Shown here in pieces: positions 23,735-49,900 of a stretch of 64,000 nucleotides of DNA (position 1 is the first letter of the stretch; each line of letters starts with the position of its first letter). The position numbers were made by a program, and so were the translations under genes. The notes below the pieces were generated by a model that was not told where the DNA came from, did no database searches, and was given only the letters and a program-made list of their open reading frames with translations. This stretch comes from Diadophis punctatus similis (Eukaryota > Chordata > Lepidosauria > Squamata > Dipsadidae): assembly GCA_023053685.1 (NCBI GenBank), contig JALIGW010000003.1, positions 47,395,996 to 47,459,995 on the forward strand, written 5' to 3'.

Positions 23735-24205
23735 ACTGCATTCAGTTTTGGTTGCCATGATGCAAAAAGGATGTTGAGACTCTAGAAAGAGTACAGAGAA
23801 GAGAAACAAAGATGATTAGGGGACTGGAGGCTAAAACATATGAAGAACGGTTGCAGGGACTGGGTATGTCTAGTTTAATGAAAAGAAGGGCTAGGGGAGA
23901 CATGTGTTCCAATATCTCAGGGGTTGCCACAAAGAAGAGGGACTCAAACTATTCTCCAAAGCACCTGAGGGTAGGACAAGAAGCAATGGGTGGAAACTAA
24001 TCAAGGAGAGAAGCAACTTAGAACTAAGGAGAAATTTCCTGACAGTTAGAACAATTAATCAGTGGAACAGCTTGCCTCCAGAAGTTGTGAATGCTCCAAC
24101 ACTGGGAGTTTTTAAGAAGATGTTGGATAACCATTTGTCTGAAGTAGTGTAGGGTTTTCTGCCTAAGCAGGGGGTTGGACTAGAAGACCTCCAAGGTCCC
24201 AACTA
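23735..24205 (+). mobile_element. CR1 LINE 3' end with microsatellite tail
   Basis: Same family as 1990-2625: coding remnants [20 protein letters not shown] and INQWNSLPPEVVNAPTL, then ggttggactagaagacctccaaggtccc. It runs straight into the (TTCTA)n array. Confidence 0.88.
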
Positions 24206-24333
24206 TTCTATTCTATTCTATTCTATTCTATTCTATTCTATTCTATTCTATTCTATTCTATTCTATTCTATTCTATTCTATTCCATTCCATTCCATTCCA
24301 TTCCATTCCATTCCATTCCATTCTATTCTATTC
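24206..24333 (+). repeat. (TTCTA)n / (TTCCA)n microsatellite seeded by CR1
   Basis: About 25 five-base units: TTCTA, then a block of TTCCA, then TTCTA again. It starts exactly at the CR1 3' end. The inner TTCCA block shows that one variant unit spread locally. Confidence 0.93.
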
Positions 24334-24713
24334 TAATGTTGCAATAAAGACCACAAAAATGATTCCAAAAAGATGGTGACAAGGATAAAGCATCTAAGAC
24401 ACAGAATGGTACCCCAATCCTAAACAATTCTACCAGTATAGCATCTCCAGTTTGTTGAGGATTTCAATAATGTTACTTGAAAGTTTGGTATACTGTGATA
24501 GGCAGCTGCTTAGTCCTATATAATCAAGTCACGAACTACTCTGAAACAGAATGATTGGCAATGAAGTCAACTACAACAAATGATACATATTGGAGATCCT
24601 GATAAGATTTTGCTGTATTTACAGCAAAGTGAATTGGTCACCCGAGATTAGAGTTTCTTTGTTGAATTATGATAACCTGCTATTCAGATGAAGGTGGCTG
24701 CTACTCCAGTAGC

Positions 24714-24720
24714 TATAAAA
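24714..24720 (+). promoter_or_regulatory. CYM: TATA box of the chymosin gene
   Basis: TATAAAA lies 65 bp before the start codon, which leaves a normal 30 bp to a start site near 24745 and a short 5' UTR. Gastric aspartic proteinase genes usually have TATA promoters of this layout. Confidence 0.7.
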
Positions 24721-24778
24721 TAGCAACAGGATGTAGAGCAGGCACCAGCACAACTGGAGATCTGGTGGAAGGAGCAGC

Positions 24779-37619
<12,841 letters not shown>

Positions 37620-37813
37620 GAAAAAAAAATCTGCTTTTTACAACAGTGAATACTGTATCTGTTTAATCAACACATCTAGCTGTATTTTAATTTCTCAGCA
37701 ATGTATTGAATTAACTCTAGTCCTGTATTTTTAAACACAATAGCTGATCTATTACAAGATAATTAGCAAATGATAGCACTATTCAGGTATTTCTGATTAC
37801 CACTGCATGCAAA

Positions 37814-37819
37814 AATAAA
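37814..37819 (+). terminator. CYM: CYM polyadenylation signal
   Basis: AATAAA lies 195 bp after the stop codon, with GT-rich sequence (gctgtgctctttgta) about 25 bp further on. This gives a normal short 3' UTR. Confidence 0.65.
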
Positions 37820-38234
37820 TACATAAATAATATCTTGTTCCAAAGCTGTGCTCTTTGTATATATTCATGTCAGCTTGCATGAGCTGTGATAAAATATATT
37901 AGATTCCTAGACTGACAGAAAACGATCTCCAGATAGAGATTGGTCATAGCTACCTGCCAATTGACTCTTTGAAAGGATTGTGTTCCTGGTTAGATAGAAG
38001 AGACTGGTCTTTGACATCAAACATTTACTTACTAAGTTCCCATATGTGTGGCATTGCCATATATTTAAAAAATATAGGATTCAGGATTATAACGCATAAA
38101 TCAGGAAGTAGGAAATGTGCATATGCTTATTTATACTGTATTTATAAATGCATATTTATGGTTCTTCACATGTAGAGAAATGTGCCTTGAGTGGAGAAGA
38201 AAGTATGTTGGTCTAAAAAGCACTGGCCCCACAA

Positions 38235-38466
38235 CAGTGGTGAACTCCAAAATTTGTTACTACTGGTTCTGTGGGTGCGGCTTGGGCATGTTGTGGCTTG
38301 GTGGGTGTGGCTTGGTAGGCGTGGCAGGGGAAGGATACTGCAAAATCTCCATTCCCACCCCACTCTGGGGCCAGCCAGAGGTGGTATTTGCTGGTTCTCC
38401 GAAATACTCAAAATGTCTGCTACCGGTTCTCCAGAACCTGTCAGAACCTGCTGAATTTCACCCCTG
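38235..38466. mobile_element. hAT-like MITE between CYM and ADGRE
   Basis: Starts cagtggtgaactcc and ends tgaatttcacccctg with the gtgggtgtggcttgg body. The flanking duplication is degraded. Confidence 0.7.
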
Positions 38467-39000
38467 CCACAGCCTAGAGCACTTTAGCAATCCAATTAGT
38501 GCTGCTGCTGACCCATATTGTAAGTTGCGTTAGCTTCAGGGTAACAATCAGCAAAATCTCTGATGTTTCTTCCTGTCCCATCAGGGTTATTTATGTGTGG
38601 GAAACTGAATTTCCAATCATTCTCCAGAAAGTATGACTAACCAGGCTTGGGGAACTTCAAAGATGGTCTGACATTTCTTTGCACTCAGCTAGGATATTAT
38701 CTGGAATTGGTTTGTTTGGGGTAGTCCACAGTCAACTTTTACTTATTGTCTGTTTGTTTGTCAGGAGAATAGTTGTCCTTCTATCTGCTCAATGATTTGA
38801 AGGCTGATATGGCAAAATAGCCTGTGTTTTTCAAACGGCTGTATTGGAAAGCACAGGTTAAGCTGCCCCTGAGCCTTCACTGCTTCTTCTTGTTTTCGTT
38901 TTCATGTTAAACTGCCTGCCTCAGCAGTCCCATTGTCTGTCTTTGCTGCTGCTCACCCAATTATTCCTTCAGCACAGCAGCACCTGCTGGTCTTCCATCT

Positions 39001-39365
39001 ATAGAATAGAATAGAATAGAATAGAATAGAATAGAATAGAATAGAATAGAATAGAATAGAATAGAATAGAATAACAGAGTTGGAAGGGACCTTGGAGGTC
39101 TTCTAGTCCAACCCCCTGCTTAGGCAGGAAACCCTACACCGCTTCAGACAAATGGTTATCCAACATCTTCTTAAAAACTTCCAGTGTTGGAGCATTCACA
39201 ACTTCTGGAGGCAAGCTGTTCCACTGATTAATTGTTCTAACTGTCAGGAAATTTCTCCTTAGTTCTAAGTTGCTTCTCTCCTTGATCAGTTTCTACCAAT
39301 TACTTCTTGTTCTACCCTCAGGTGCTTTGGAGAATAGTTTGACTCCCTCTTCTTTGTGGAAGGGG
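39001..39365 (-). mobile_element. CR1 LINE 3' end with (AATAG)n tail
   Basis: 39002-39073 is a (ATAGA)n array of about 14 units, directly followed by taacagagttggaagggacc and the rest of the CR1 3' end in reverse orientation. Confidence 0.9.
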
Positions 39366-40168
39366 GTGGGGGTGGATGGGACAATACTTGGGAAACCGAA
39401 ACATGCATTCTCAAGGAACTGCTTCAAGGTCGCCCAGCTAGAGGAAAGAGGAGGCAGCATACCAGAGCATGCCTGTACTGATCATCAGGAAAACAGCTTG
39501 AAAGATTTTAATTGGATACTTTAATTGGGGTGGAAATGAAAACCAATCAAGGAGGGGGAAGCGGAAAGTATAATGTTTGGGATTTTGGTGTACAAATCTC
39601 AGTTCTGTCTAAGCATTATTGCAATCCTCTTGAGCTCTTTCTCAACGAATGGAGCCAAGAATCATTTCTATTTGGAGGTTACATGAAGGGCAGCCTGACA
39701 CTGATACTGAATATTGTGTTACAACACTGCTCCAGCTGACCCTGGCTTTGTTAAAGGAGCTCCTTGAAAAGTCCTTTCTTTTCAATGAAAACGTTGTTAA
39801 CATGGTGATCTGGGATGTTCACCATCCTACATTGCAACCCTTCAACCCAGAGCTAAAAGTTGAAAATAAGATCATTGGCATCCAGTTAGTCTCATGGAGA
39901 GAACTTTAAAAAACAACAGTAATAAGATGGGGTATCCATCTTTCTGATAGTCACAACAAAAATGGTAATGGAGCACAAAGTCCTAAGTGGGTCTTAGCAG
40001 ATCTCTGATTTCTCCTCCTCCATGCAGAAGGACACTTGAGAAATCCACAAAAGGTTGAAAACACTTTTTTTGTGTTAAAACCCATCTTAGCCTGCCTCAT
40101 CGGCAGGCTAATAACAAGACAAATATTCTGATGTGAGGAATGTCCTTGGCAAATAATAAGTGGGGTAT

Positions 40169-40497
40169 CAGAGGTGGGATTCAGCAGGTTCTGACAAGTT
40201 CTGGAGAACCGGTAGCAGAAATTTTGAGTAGTTTGGAGAACTGGTAAATACCACCTCTGACTGGCCCCGCCCCCATCTATTCTCTGCCTCCCGAGTCCCA
40301 GCTGATCGGGAGGAAATGGGGATTTTGCAGTAACCTTCCCCTGGAGTGGGGTGGGAATGGAGATTTTACAGTATCCTTCCCCTGCCATGCCCACCACACC
40401 ATGCCCACCAAGCCACACCATGCCCACCAAGCCACGCCATGCCCACCGAGCCATGTCCACAGAACCGGTAGTAAAAAAAATTTGAATCCCACCACTG
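40169..40497. mobile_element. hAT-like MITE
   Basis: Starts cagaggtgggattcagcagg and ends tttgaatcccaccactg. Inverted copy of the gtgggcgtggc family. Confidence 0.75.
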
Positions 40498-40664
40498 GCA
40501 TACCTCAGAAAGCAGGGCATGAGTGTAACCCTCCCGAAAAATTGTGTTTCATTGAAGACAAAGCCAATTCATGTCCTACCAAATCTCTTTTGAACCAAAT
40601 AAACTTAGCTCACATGAAAGAAGTGATGGGCCACCAAAAAAGCATTTATATAGGCAATCTGGGC

Positions 40665-40981
40665 CAGAGGTGGGATTCAGCAGGTTCTGACCAGTTCTGG
40701 AGAACCGGTAGCAGAAATTTTGAGTAGTTCGGAGAACTGGTAAATACCACCTCTGACTGGTCCCGCCCCCATCTATTCTCTGCCTCCCAAATCCCAGCTG
40801 ATCGGGAGGAAATGGGGATTTTGCAGTAACCTTCCCCTGGAGTGGGGAGAGAATGGAGATTTTATAGTATCCTTTCCCTGGAGTAGGGTGGCAATGGAGA
40901 TTTTACAGTATCTTTCCCCTGCCATGCCCACCAAGCCATGCCCACAGAACCAGTAGTAAACTTTTTTGAATCCCACCACTG
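40665..40981. mobile_element. hAT-like MITE, near twin of 40169-40497
   Basis: Same orientation and nearly the same internal sequence as its neighbour, including ggccccgcccccatctattc-like and gctgatcgggaggaaatggg segments. It starts cagaggtgggattcagcagg. Confidence 0.75.
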
Positions 40982-41828
40982 AATTTTCTGGGCCTATAGA
41001 GATGTTTCAGTTTGCTTAGAGTTCAGAAAATTTAAGGCTGTCAATTAATGTGGTTGATGGAGGCTTTCTCCCACCCCAGTTGCTAAATGCTGGGGAATAG
41101 CTAGTGGGACTCATCTTTTGACATTTGTTGCAGGAATGTCTGACCCCTGAGCAAGGAGAATAGGTAAGATATTCATAGGAGAGATTGCACCAAGTGAAAG
41201 GAGAACATACTTTCTTCATCTTCAACTCCCATGAATTTAATCTGCATAATAATTAATTTACAGGGGGAGGGGCAGAGGAAGGAGGACACTTTTATGGACA
41301 TCAGTGGAAATTTAGAGCTCAGAAAAAAATAGATCCAGAGCTAAGATCCAGGATTAGGAACATCACCAGCTGATATATTTTTGAAAAATATAGGCAAGAA
41401 ACTCTGACTCAAGAACCATCAAAGTATGAGGTTGTGGGTATACTTCATGTAAATTATACTTCTTTATTTTTCTTTATTTTATATTTCTTTATTTTTCTAC
41501 AAAACAAGGGGGAATAAAGTAAACAATAAAGAAAGAAATCATCAGCTAGTAAAATCATTAGCTAAGTTCAACTAATTAATGCATTTAAAACACTTTATTT
41601 TAATAAATATAATATTTTAAATGGATTAATGAACAGATAACCAAAACAAACACACACACACACACCCTTAAAAAAACAGGATTAAAAAGAAAAATGAACC
41701 ATGGACATAAATCAAGAACCATTTTGAAAAAGATTAAAATGGTGAGTTCAAATCTCAGAATTTCCAGAGTGTTTGAAGTATTGAACTTAATATAACTTAA
41801 TAGAGCCAATATAATGTATTGCTTAAGG

Positions 41829-42018
41829 CAGAGGTGTCAAACTGGATCCGGCCCATGGGGTGCTTAGATGTGGCCCGCAGGCCCACCCTGGAAACAGCGA
41901 AGGACTGACATGAGTGATGTCAAGCTGGCCATGCCCACCCTGGCCACACCCAACTGCCACTTCGAGGTTAAACACAACCCTGATGCAGCCCTCAATGAAA
42001 TCGAGTTTGACACCCCTG
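41829..42018. mobile_element. Short hAT-like element
   Basis: Starts cagaggtgtcaaactgg and ends gagtttgacacccctg; exact 8-bp duplication GCTTAAGG (41821-41828, 42019-42026). Confidence 0.9.
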
Positions 42019-42029
42019 GCTTAAGGTAT

Positions 42030-43845
42030 TGGACCCAGAGCAGGGAGATCCATCCAGATCCATCCAAATAATACCTTCAGCCACGAAACTCAATAGCTGA
42101 CATTTTCTCAGACAATTTTATCTCACAGCATCATTGTTTTAGAATAAAATAAATAAGGAGACCCTCCGGGAAGCTGCCTTCAGCAACTGGACAAATATTT
42201 AACTGGGTTAACTTTGGATGAACAATTAATGTCTAACCAGATAAAATGATAATAAAATGATCTGTCTTATCACTTCTTGAACAAATTTATTCTCATACTT
42301 AAAAAGAGAATAACCATGATGTATTAGAGTGCTCAAAGATACAATATAAGGTCTTGGAACAGTAGTTGATTCCAAATTCAATGTAGGTTTGCAGTGCAAC
42401 ATGGCTGTTCCAAGAAAAAGATGCAAATCCCAGAGTCCCCTGGGAGTTGGGCGGCATATAAATCCATTTAAATAAATAAATTCATTTAAATAAATTTAGG
42501 GCTTTGGGGGTATGTGACTGATGAGAATTATTTAAAACAAAAATAATATTTTGGGAAGAATTTATTCCTACAAGCAATTATAATGAAAGTTGTTGCTATG
42601 ACACAAGTTCCATTTTTAATTATACAAAAAAGGAATCTTGACTGCAGTTTAAAATTAACACCAACCTTTTATAAACTATTCCTAAATATTCAACTCCATC
42701 TGGATTGATAGGATTGGAAGGATCAAGTTGTTTCTTATTAATTAATTGTACTATTTTTGTACCAGCATGGTTGTAGAATCTTCTAATCTTTAACCCAATG
42801 TATGTTAAGGATCAGTCTGAGTCTTTGGGTTCAGAAATAGACGAGCTTGACCAATCTGAGCCTCAGCCTCAACCACAGGGATTGGCTGAAGAGAGGAGGT
42901 ACAGGGTTAGTGCAGGCTGAGTCAGCTGATACAGAAGCTGAGCTAGGTAAGTCCCAAGCCCAGGAAGACACCACAAGATGACAAGAGAAGAGCAAAGGAA
43001 GTTGAGTCATCCACTTGAAACTAAGAAGTATGTCTCACAAATGAGTGATACTAATTTGTTCATACTGTAGAAATATGGTCTGGCTTTTTGTGGCAATCAA
43101 CATTAAACATGCCCATCCTCAGACACATCCCACTTCCTTCAAGCCTAACTGTATGGTGCTTTGACTTTCTTGATAACCTAGCAGAATTTTGGTCTGGAAA
43201 CTGACCATTCTTTGGATCATTTCCAAACTGGCATTTTGTCTCTCTGGACTATTTCAGTTGTGTTTTCCTTCTCTAAGCAGAAATGTCTGTAGTTTTCAAT
43301 GTGTTTATGTTGCCACAGATAAGAATTTAGGACTGCAATAAATACTTTTTTTGGCGACACAAAAAAGGAAACTATTGATCAGTTTAAAAGTACACTGTCA
43401 TTATGAAGAGGAATGTTTCTGTCAAGATACTGTTATGTTGGCACAGCCTTTGTATTCCTTCAACCCATGTTCAGCCTTAGTGACATTCCCTAAAAGAGCA
43501 ATGTACAGAAAAAGGTTGGAAACGTGCTGTATTAGGGTTGTATAAAACATTTTAAATATGTCCTTTGCAAAGTTGAAATACTCTGAATGTGAAACAGCTG
43601 AATATTGTATTATATATATGCTATATATAGCATATACATACTATATACATTATATGCTATAGGGAGAACAGAGAGAAAATGGCAATGAAAATAGGGAATG
43701 AGCTAAAAGTTATGTTTCCAGCTTGGGTCTGGATTTCAAGTTACATTAAAGGGCTGAGAGCCAACAAGAAAACAAAGGGTTTAATATATTCAATTTTTCT
43801 TCAGTTTTGTTCAAACTGAACAGAAGAGTCCAAAAGAGAGACAGT
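42030..43845. other. Intergenic sequence downstream of the ADGRE-like gene
   Basis: AT-rich; a LINE-tail scrap at 42427-42495 is the only recognised repeat. On the - strand, AATAAA hexamers at 42561-42566 and 42296-42301 could end the receptor transcript. Confidence 0.4.
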
Positions 43846-43848
43846 GAG

Positions 43849-43911
43849 CTATGTTGGGTTTCCCCATTCTACTTTCTGGTCAACCACTGCAGTAGCACTT
43901 GGTACATTTGT
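43849..43911 (-). CDS. ADGRE-like: possible terminal exon
   Basis: 63 bp: 20 codons plus TAG after a ttttttcag acceptor, phase 0, reading [16 protein letters not shown]. It would finish the tail if the donor at 45040 is used, as the short last exon of CD97 does. A short exon predicted only by splice sites is uncertain. Confidence 0.35.
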   Translation of the reverse strand, partial: TNVPSATAVVDQKVEWGNPT

Positions 43912-46900
43912 CTGAAAAAACAACAACAACAAGCTTTTATTAGGTCATGAACTAAATGTGAAAATAACACAACATAGTAAATTGGATTTAGGCTTACACA
44001 ACAAGCCAAAGTTGACAAATTCAATTCTTATTTTTGTGTAATATATGTCCAAACAAATAAACTATGGCTTATTGTGATAGCCTGAGCCACATAACCTTAG
44101 CTGCAAGGGATGGGAAACTAACTCTAGGCAGGGGAGCTTTGCTAGGTTTCCACATACATATTTTCCAGTAATATTCCAAATTCTCTATTCTTAACAACTG
44201 ATCAGACGCTTTTAATATTCCAGTAACATCTACTGTTCATTTCAAAAAATTGTAGAATCACTTAGTCTTAGGCTTTTTATCCTCAAACATATAAATGAAC
44301 AGCCTCAGAACCCTCCATGAAATACTAGACCTCTACACCATTTCAACAAACACAAATAACTTCAAGAGGTTTTTTTAGACAGACAGTGACCCAATTCAGC
44401 TCTTTTGTGCATTTCCTAGGCCTTTTGGTGAAACTAAATCTCAGCAACACCAAACTAAACCAACTACAGGTAGTCCTTGACTTACAACAGTTCGTTTAGT
44501 GGCCGTTCAAAGTTACAATGGCACTGCAAAATGTGACTTATGTCCATTTTTCATACCTACGACCTTCGCAGCATCCCCATGATCACGTGATCAAAATTCA
44601 GGTGCTCAAAATTCATCTGGATCATATTTATGACCTTTGCTGCATCTCAGGGTCATGTGATCACCTTTTGCGCCCTTCTGACCAGCAAAGTCAAATGGGG
44701 AAGCCAGATGCACTTAACAACAAGGTTACTAAGTTGTCCACTGCAATGATTCACTTAAGAAAAGTCGTAAAATGGGGCAAAACTCACTTAACAAATGTCT
44801 CACTTTAAAACATAAATTTTGGGCTCAATTGTGGTCGTAAGTCAAGGACTACCAGTGTTTGCCCCCTTTGTCATCTGTGGATACATGGCATTTGCACTGT
44901 AACAATAATATTAGGTGGAAAAAATAATTCTAATCTCTGAAATATGATATCCTACGCATGTTTATCCTTGCAATATTGGGCTGTAGAAACCGTTTATCCA
45001 TGCCGCTGCAAATGTAATAAAAAGTTTTGATCATGCTTACTGAAGGATTGCTGATGGGGAGAGAGGTCACAATAATATTAGAAACCTCAGGTGGACTTTC
45101 TCTGTTGCAACAGATCCAATGCCAGTATGCTTCTCTCACCTGAAAATCCAAAATTCAAAGTCAGAAGAAGGAATTGTCTACTAGTCTCCTATTAGAGCGG
45201 GAAGTCCTCATTCAGCAACCATAATCAGGACTGACAACTTGGCCTTTAAGTGAAGTAGTTGCTAAGGGAAACTATGCTGTGCTTACAACCTTATTTCAGC
45301 TTACCTTTGCTTTACAGGTTTGCAAAAGTTGTAAATGACAGAATTGGTCACAAAGTTACTTTTTCATCACTGTAATGTCATAGCAAAAGGAGGCGGTCGC
45401 TAAATAAGAACTACCTGTACGTTGAAATACTCCAAAGCAAAGAAAACAAATCAGCTTTAGTTTGGTTTGTGGATTTTTTTGTGTTTGTGTATATTAGTAA
45501 ACAAAGTAATTAATCTTTGCAGTTCCCATTGCAAAGAGGCTGTTGAGATGCATTTTTCTTCTATTTCCCTAGTCTGCTTATTTTCTCTAAAGGAAAGTTA
45601 AAGATTATACACATTTTTGCCATTTATGAAACCTCAAGTAATGTCTGGTTGTATAATGATGAGTAATCGGCTAAGAAGATACCAAAATAAAGGGAATGTA
45701 CATATTTTGGACAGCCATTAGTAAATTCCGTTACTGATCTGTCTATAATCTCCACTGAACTTCACAGAGACTAAATAATACCTGTGCTTTCTGAACAGAC
45801 TAGGTTAAAGGATGGATAATTACACATGAGCAAGGGTGGGTTCTGGTTTTCTTCACTGCCGGTTCGCTCAGTGACGCGACGCGTGGGCTTCGCATGGGCT
45901 TTGCACGGGCTTCCTGCGGGCTTCGCGCATGCGCAGTGCTAAAACAAAGCTTCTGCACATGCTCAGAAGCAAAAAATGAGATGGCGGTGCCTATGGTGCT
46001 GCCAAGAGAACTGGTGCGGGGGCGTGGCAGACCTGGGTCACTGCCAGTTCCAGTGACCCAGGCTGCCAAGTTACTACGGGTTCTATAGAACCGGTCCGAA
46101 CCAGGAAGAACCCACCTCTGCACATGAGGTATAGATGAATTCAGGTAGAAAAACAAAATCTGCAGCCTGCAAAACTGCTCTTGGAGCCACTTTATATTTA
46201 GCAACAAACAGCCTCCAAAAAAACAACAACCCCCAAAACAAAACCCACCTCTTTGCAATATTCTAGAAATGTTCAGTGAAAAATGAACACATTTCCACTA
46301 TAGGCATTACAAATATGGCTTCAGATTCACAAGGGAAGCAAATATGCCACTCCATACCAATCAGTCAGTGGTGCCGCTGCTAACTATAACAGGAAGGATT
46401 TATGCCAAGGGAAGTTCAGTTCATTTGCAGAGTGAATTTGAAGTAATATTTGTCACTACTGCATTCTTTATCTCTAGCATGGACAAGGCACTGGGAGTGG
46501 GAGATGGCTCTGACTATTCCTGTACCAGGAGCTCACAAAATCCTGAACCCAGTCTGGAAAATTTGAAATATTAGGTTGTTTGTGTGATAACTTACATTCC
46601 TGTGCAACCCTCTCTTGTTTTCTACATCGGTGATTCTCAGCCAGGGGCCATATGGATATTTCAAGGGGCACAAAAGTGAAGAACACATAACAGGAGGCCA
46701 CAACATATGCTGAGATATATAAAAACTGGGAAAGTGGCAATCTTTTTCATCAATAATGCGACCTAGACAGGGGACCACAGGGAGGAAAAGATTGAAAAAC
46801 ATCGCTATACAACACCTTTTGGTTGAGTAAGCAGTGCACCAGAAAAATGAAGAATCCTTGCACAGTGTTGGTGATGGTGAACAGATATGCCATAATGTCT

Positions 46901-49900
46901 TCCACAGGGCCATATTGAAAGAGGCCAAAACACCAGGTCATACCCAGGATGAACACATGGGCTATAGCCTTAAATATCAGTGACCTACAACAAAGGCAAG
47001 AAATCAACAGGTAAATGACACTGCTGAAAAGAGAGCATCTGAATCAATCTAAGGCAGGGCTGGGCAACTATGGCAACTTGACAACCTGTGGACTTCAACT
47101 CCCAGAATTCCTAAGCCAGCATCGCTCAGTTCTGGGAGTTGAAGTCCACAGGTCATAAAGTTGCCATAGTTGCCCAGCCCTGATCTAAGTTAATCCTCTC
47201 TCTCTCTCTCAATTGACTCTGTGGTAGAATGAAACCAGAACTTTCACTTCACAGGAGAGGATGTAAATGAGATATGTGGAGCAATGGGAAATGGCTAAAG
47301 TTGATTGCGGCCATAGTCAAAGAAGAAGAGGAAAAATGGGAAACTAGTAGAGTAGGCCATTATCAATCATTTGAAGTTTCCCCTTTGCTGAGACAGTTCA
47401 CCTAACATCTACTGCTAATGTTCAAGATTAAGGTCACTGCTTTGATATCTGGAGACAAAATTCAATACTTCATATTGAACCTATGCTTCAGTAAAGTCAT
47501 TGTCTTCGACAGATGCCCAGCCAGTATGCATCCATATAAGATATTTCTGCAAAATGGAGGAACAACCTAGATTTTACAATTTTTAACTCAATGGGGCAAA
47601 AGATGCTGACCTCCATAATGAAAAGGACTCTTTTGTTACTGATAGTTTCTAATCAATTCACCCTTCCACCAAATTTTGCCAACCTCATGCATACAAAGAC
47701 CCCAGCACTGTTCTCCACTACATGAATTTCTACAGTTGCTCCCAAATGCCCTTCTTATATTGTACAAGATTTCTATCTCACAATTTGTCATGAAAAAGAA
47801 TTTTGAAGCATTATTTTTTTTATTTGCGAGGATCACACTGAACTGTACTCCACATTTCATGCTTTGTGATAGATCGTACCTGGCATTTTTGACTGAAGAT
47901 ATCTCTGAATTGAGAGATGCCATTTTTTTATGCAGATTCTTCAGAGTAAGACCGAAAAACACCAAGTTGACCTTTGGAAGGAAAAAAAAATCTTCAGAAA
48001 GAAATAAAGTAATGATAACAACAGCAGATAGATAATGTTCTAAGACTAAATAAGAAAGTTGGTTTTAGATCGGGGTCCCCAACCCTGGGCTGCAGCCCAT
48101 TTAGAACCAGACTGTGGCCCAGTTAGAACCGGGCCATGCAGGTGGTGGATGAGCGCGCGTGTGCATGCAGACCCACTTGCGTGAGCAGCAGGCTCTTGCG
48201 CAAGTACCACAAACTTGCACTTATAGACCCACACGTGTGAGTGGCCAATGCTTGCACTCACAGCCCCTCTTGTGTGAGCAGAGGGTGCTCACACAAATGA
48301 AACTGGGCGCACATGCAAGCCTGTCCCTCATGCAAAACCATCCCATCTCCCCCTCCCCCCCCCATGCCGGACTGCCAAACCAGAAAGGTTGGAGACTGCT
48401 GTTTTAGCTCATACATTTTGGTAGCTGATGCTTTTAATGAGTGAACATCTACCTCTATTTTAATTACAAATGACAGGAAAAAAAATAGAAATTTCTGCAA
48501 CTCAGGACAAAATGCAACTCACTCTCAAATTCATCTTTTCTTTCTTTCCCTAACACCTTATCCTTTAGTATAAAATTGCAACTCTTTGCAAAATATTAGA
48601 ATTAATTAATTTCCCTTGTGTAGCCGAAAGAACTGATTTTCCTCCATTTTTCAAAAATTTATGAACATCTTCCAACACATTGTAAATATAGAAAGACCAA
48701 CCAAAGTTGATGTATCCATTTTTGCTACATGAGATCAAGATCTTTTTCTCTTCGTTCTCATTTCAGAAAAAAGTTATAAAATTCTTTCATTTCTCTACTA
48801 TAAAGAATAAGAGACAATATTTGCTCACCACAATTATCACACAGACAGGTCCCATAAAGCTCCAGATAAAATTTGGATTAAGCCAGCAGCTAAAGAAAAA
48901 GAAATATCATCAGGAGAAATTTAGACAGATATGCAAACACTTCAATGTATTATACAAAGTTGTGCACCCTGAGTAAAACTAGCAATTGTGCTCATGTAGT
49001 TTACATCTTGGTGGCCCCTGGCTGAGGGAAGCAGCTTTTAACCATATGCTGAGGCTTACCCATAAAGAGTCCCAAAAGCTCCAGGTTTAATTGCTGCAGA
49101 AATAGCTACGATCAGGAGAGGAAACCCATAACCAATGAGGTACATAGATATCTTCATATACTTGCTGGCCCCGCTGTAATTTGCAACTTTCAGGTTTCTG
49201 ACAATGAGGTAGAGATTGATAGCTTCCAAGAACATCCAGACAAAACAGGCCAAAAAAAGATACTTCAGAATTCCAGCTATGACCGAACACAGGATCTGAA
49301 TCAAAAATAAAATGTTATTCCTTTATCAGCATCTGATTCTTGAATTGTTGGTTTTGAAAGAAAATCAAGAAAGGGCTATGAAAAAGCAGAGAAATGGAAC
49401 AAATCATATTTGACATTCATGCTTCCACCAGCAGCGCTACAGGAAAAATCTGTGCACAGTATCTCTTCTTTCATTTCAGATATGTCACTATCATAAAGCT
49501 AACAAAAAAAGCTTAAAAAAATAGGTTTGCAAAGAAAATTGATTCAATTCAGTCAATCTATAGAAAAATGAAGACTTCCTAAGTAAGAAACATACTCAGA
49601 TGGGGTTCTCTCTCCACTGAGCAGAGTGTTACGTACGGACGTATGGAGCACGATTTGCATACCCACCGCTGATTGGCTAATCTAGCAGCGGGAAAAATAA
49701 ACTGCTGTCAGTGGCCAACAAGGCTGCCGGAGCTCTTTAAAAAGAGACCCCCGGCAGCCTGCCGGCCCTTGTCTTGCTGATCGCGCCTAAGAATAAAAGT
49801 GCTGAAAACTCTTCCTGCATTCCGCCTCTTCTCTCGCGCCCACTACTTAACAGAGAGCAACACATATTCTTATGAAATACCTTGTTGTTTGTTTTATCTA

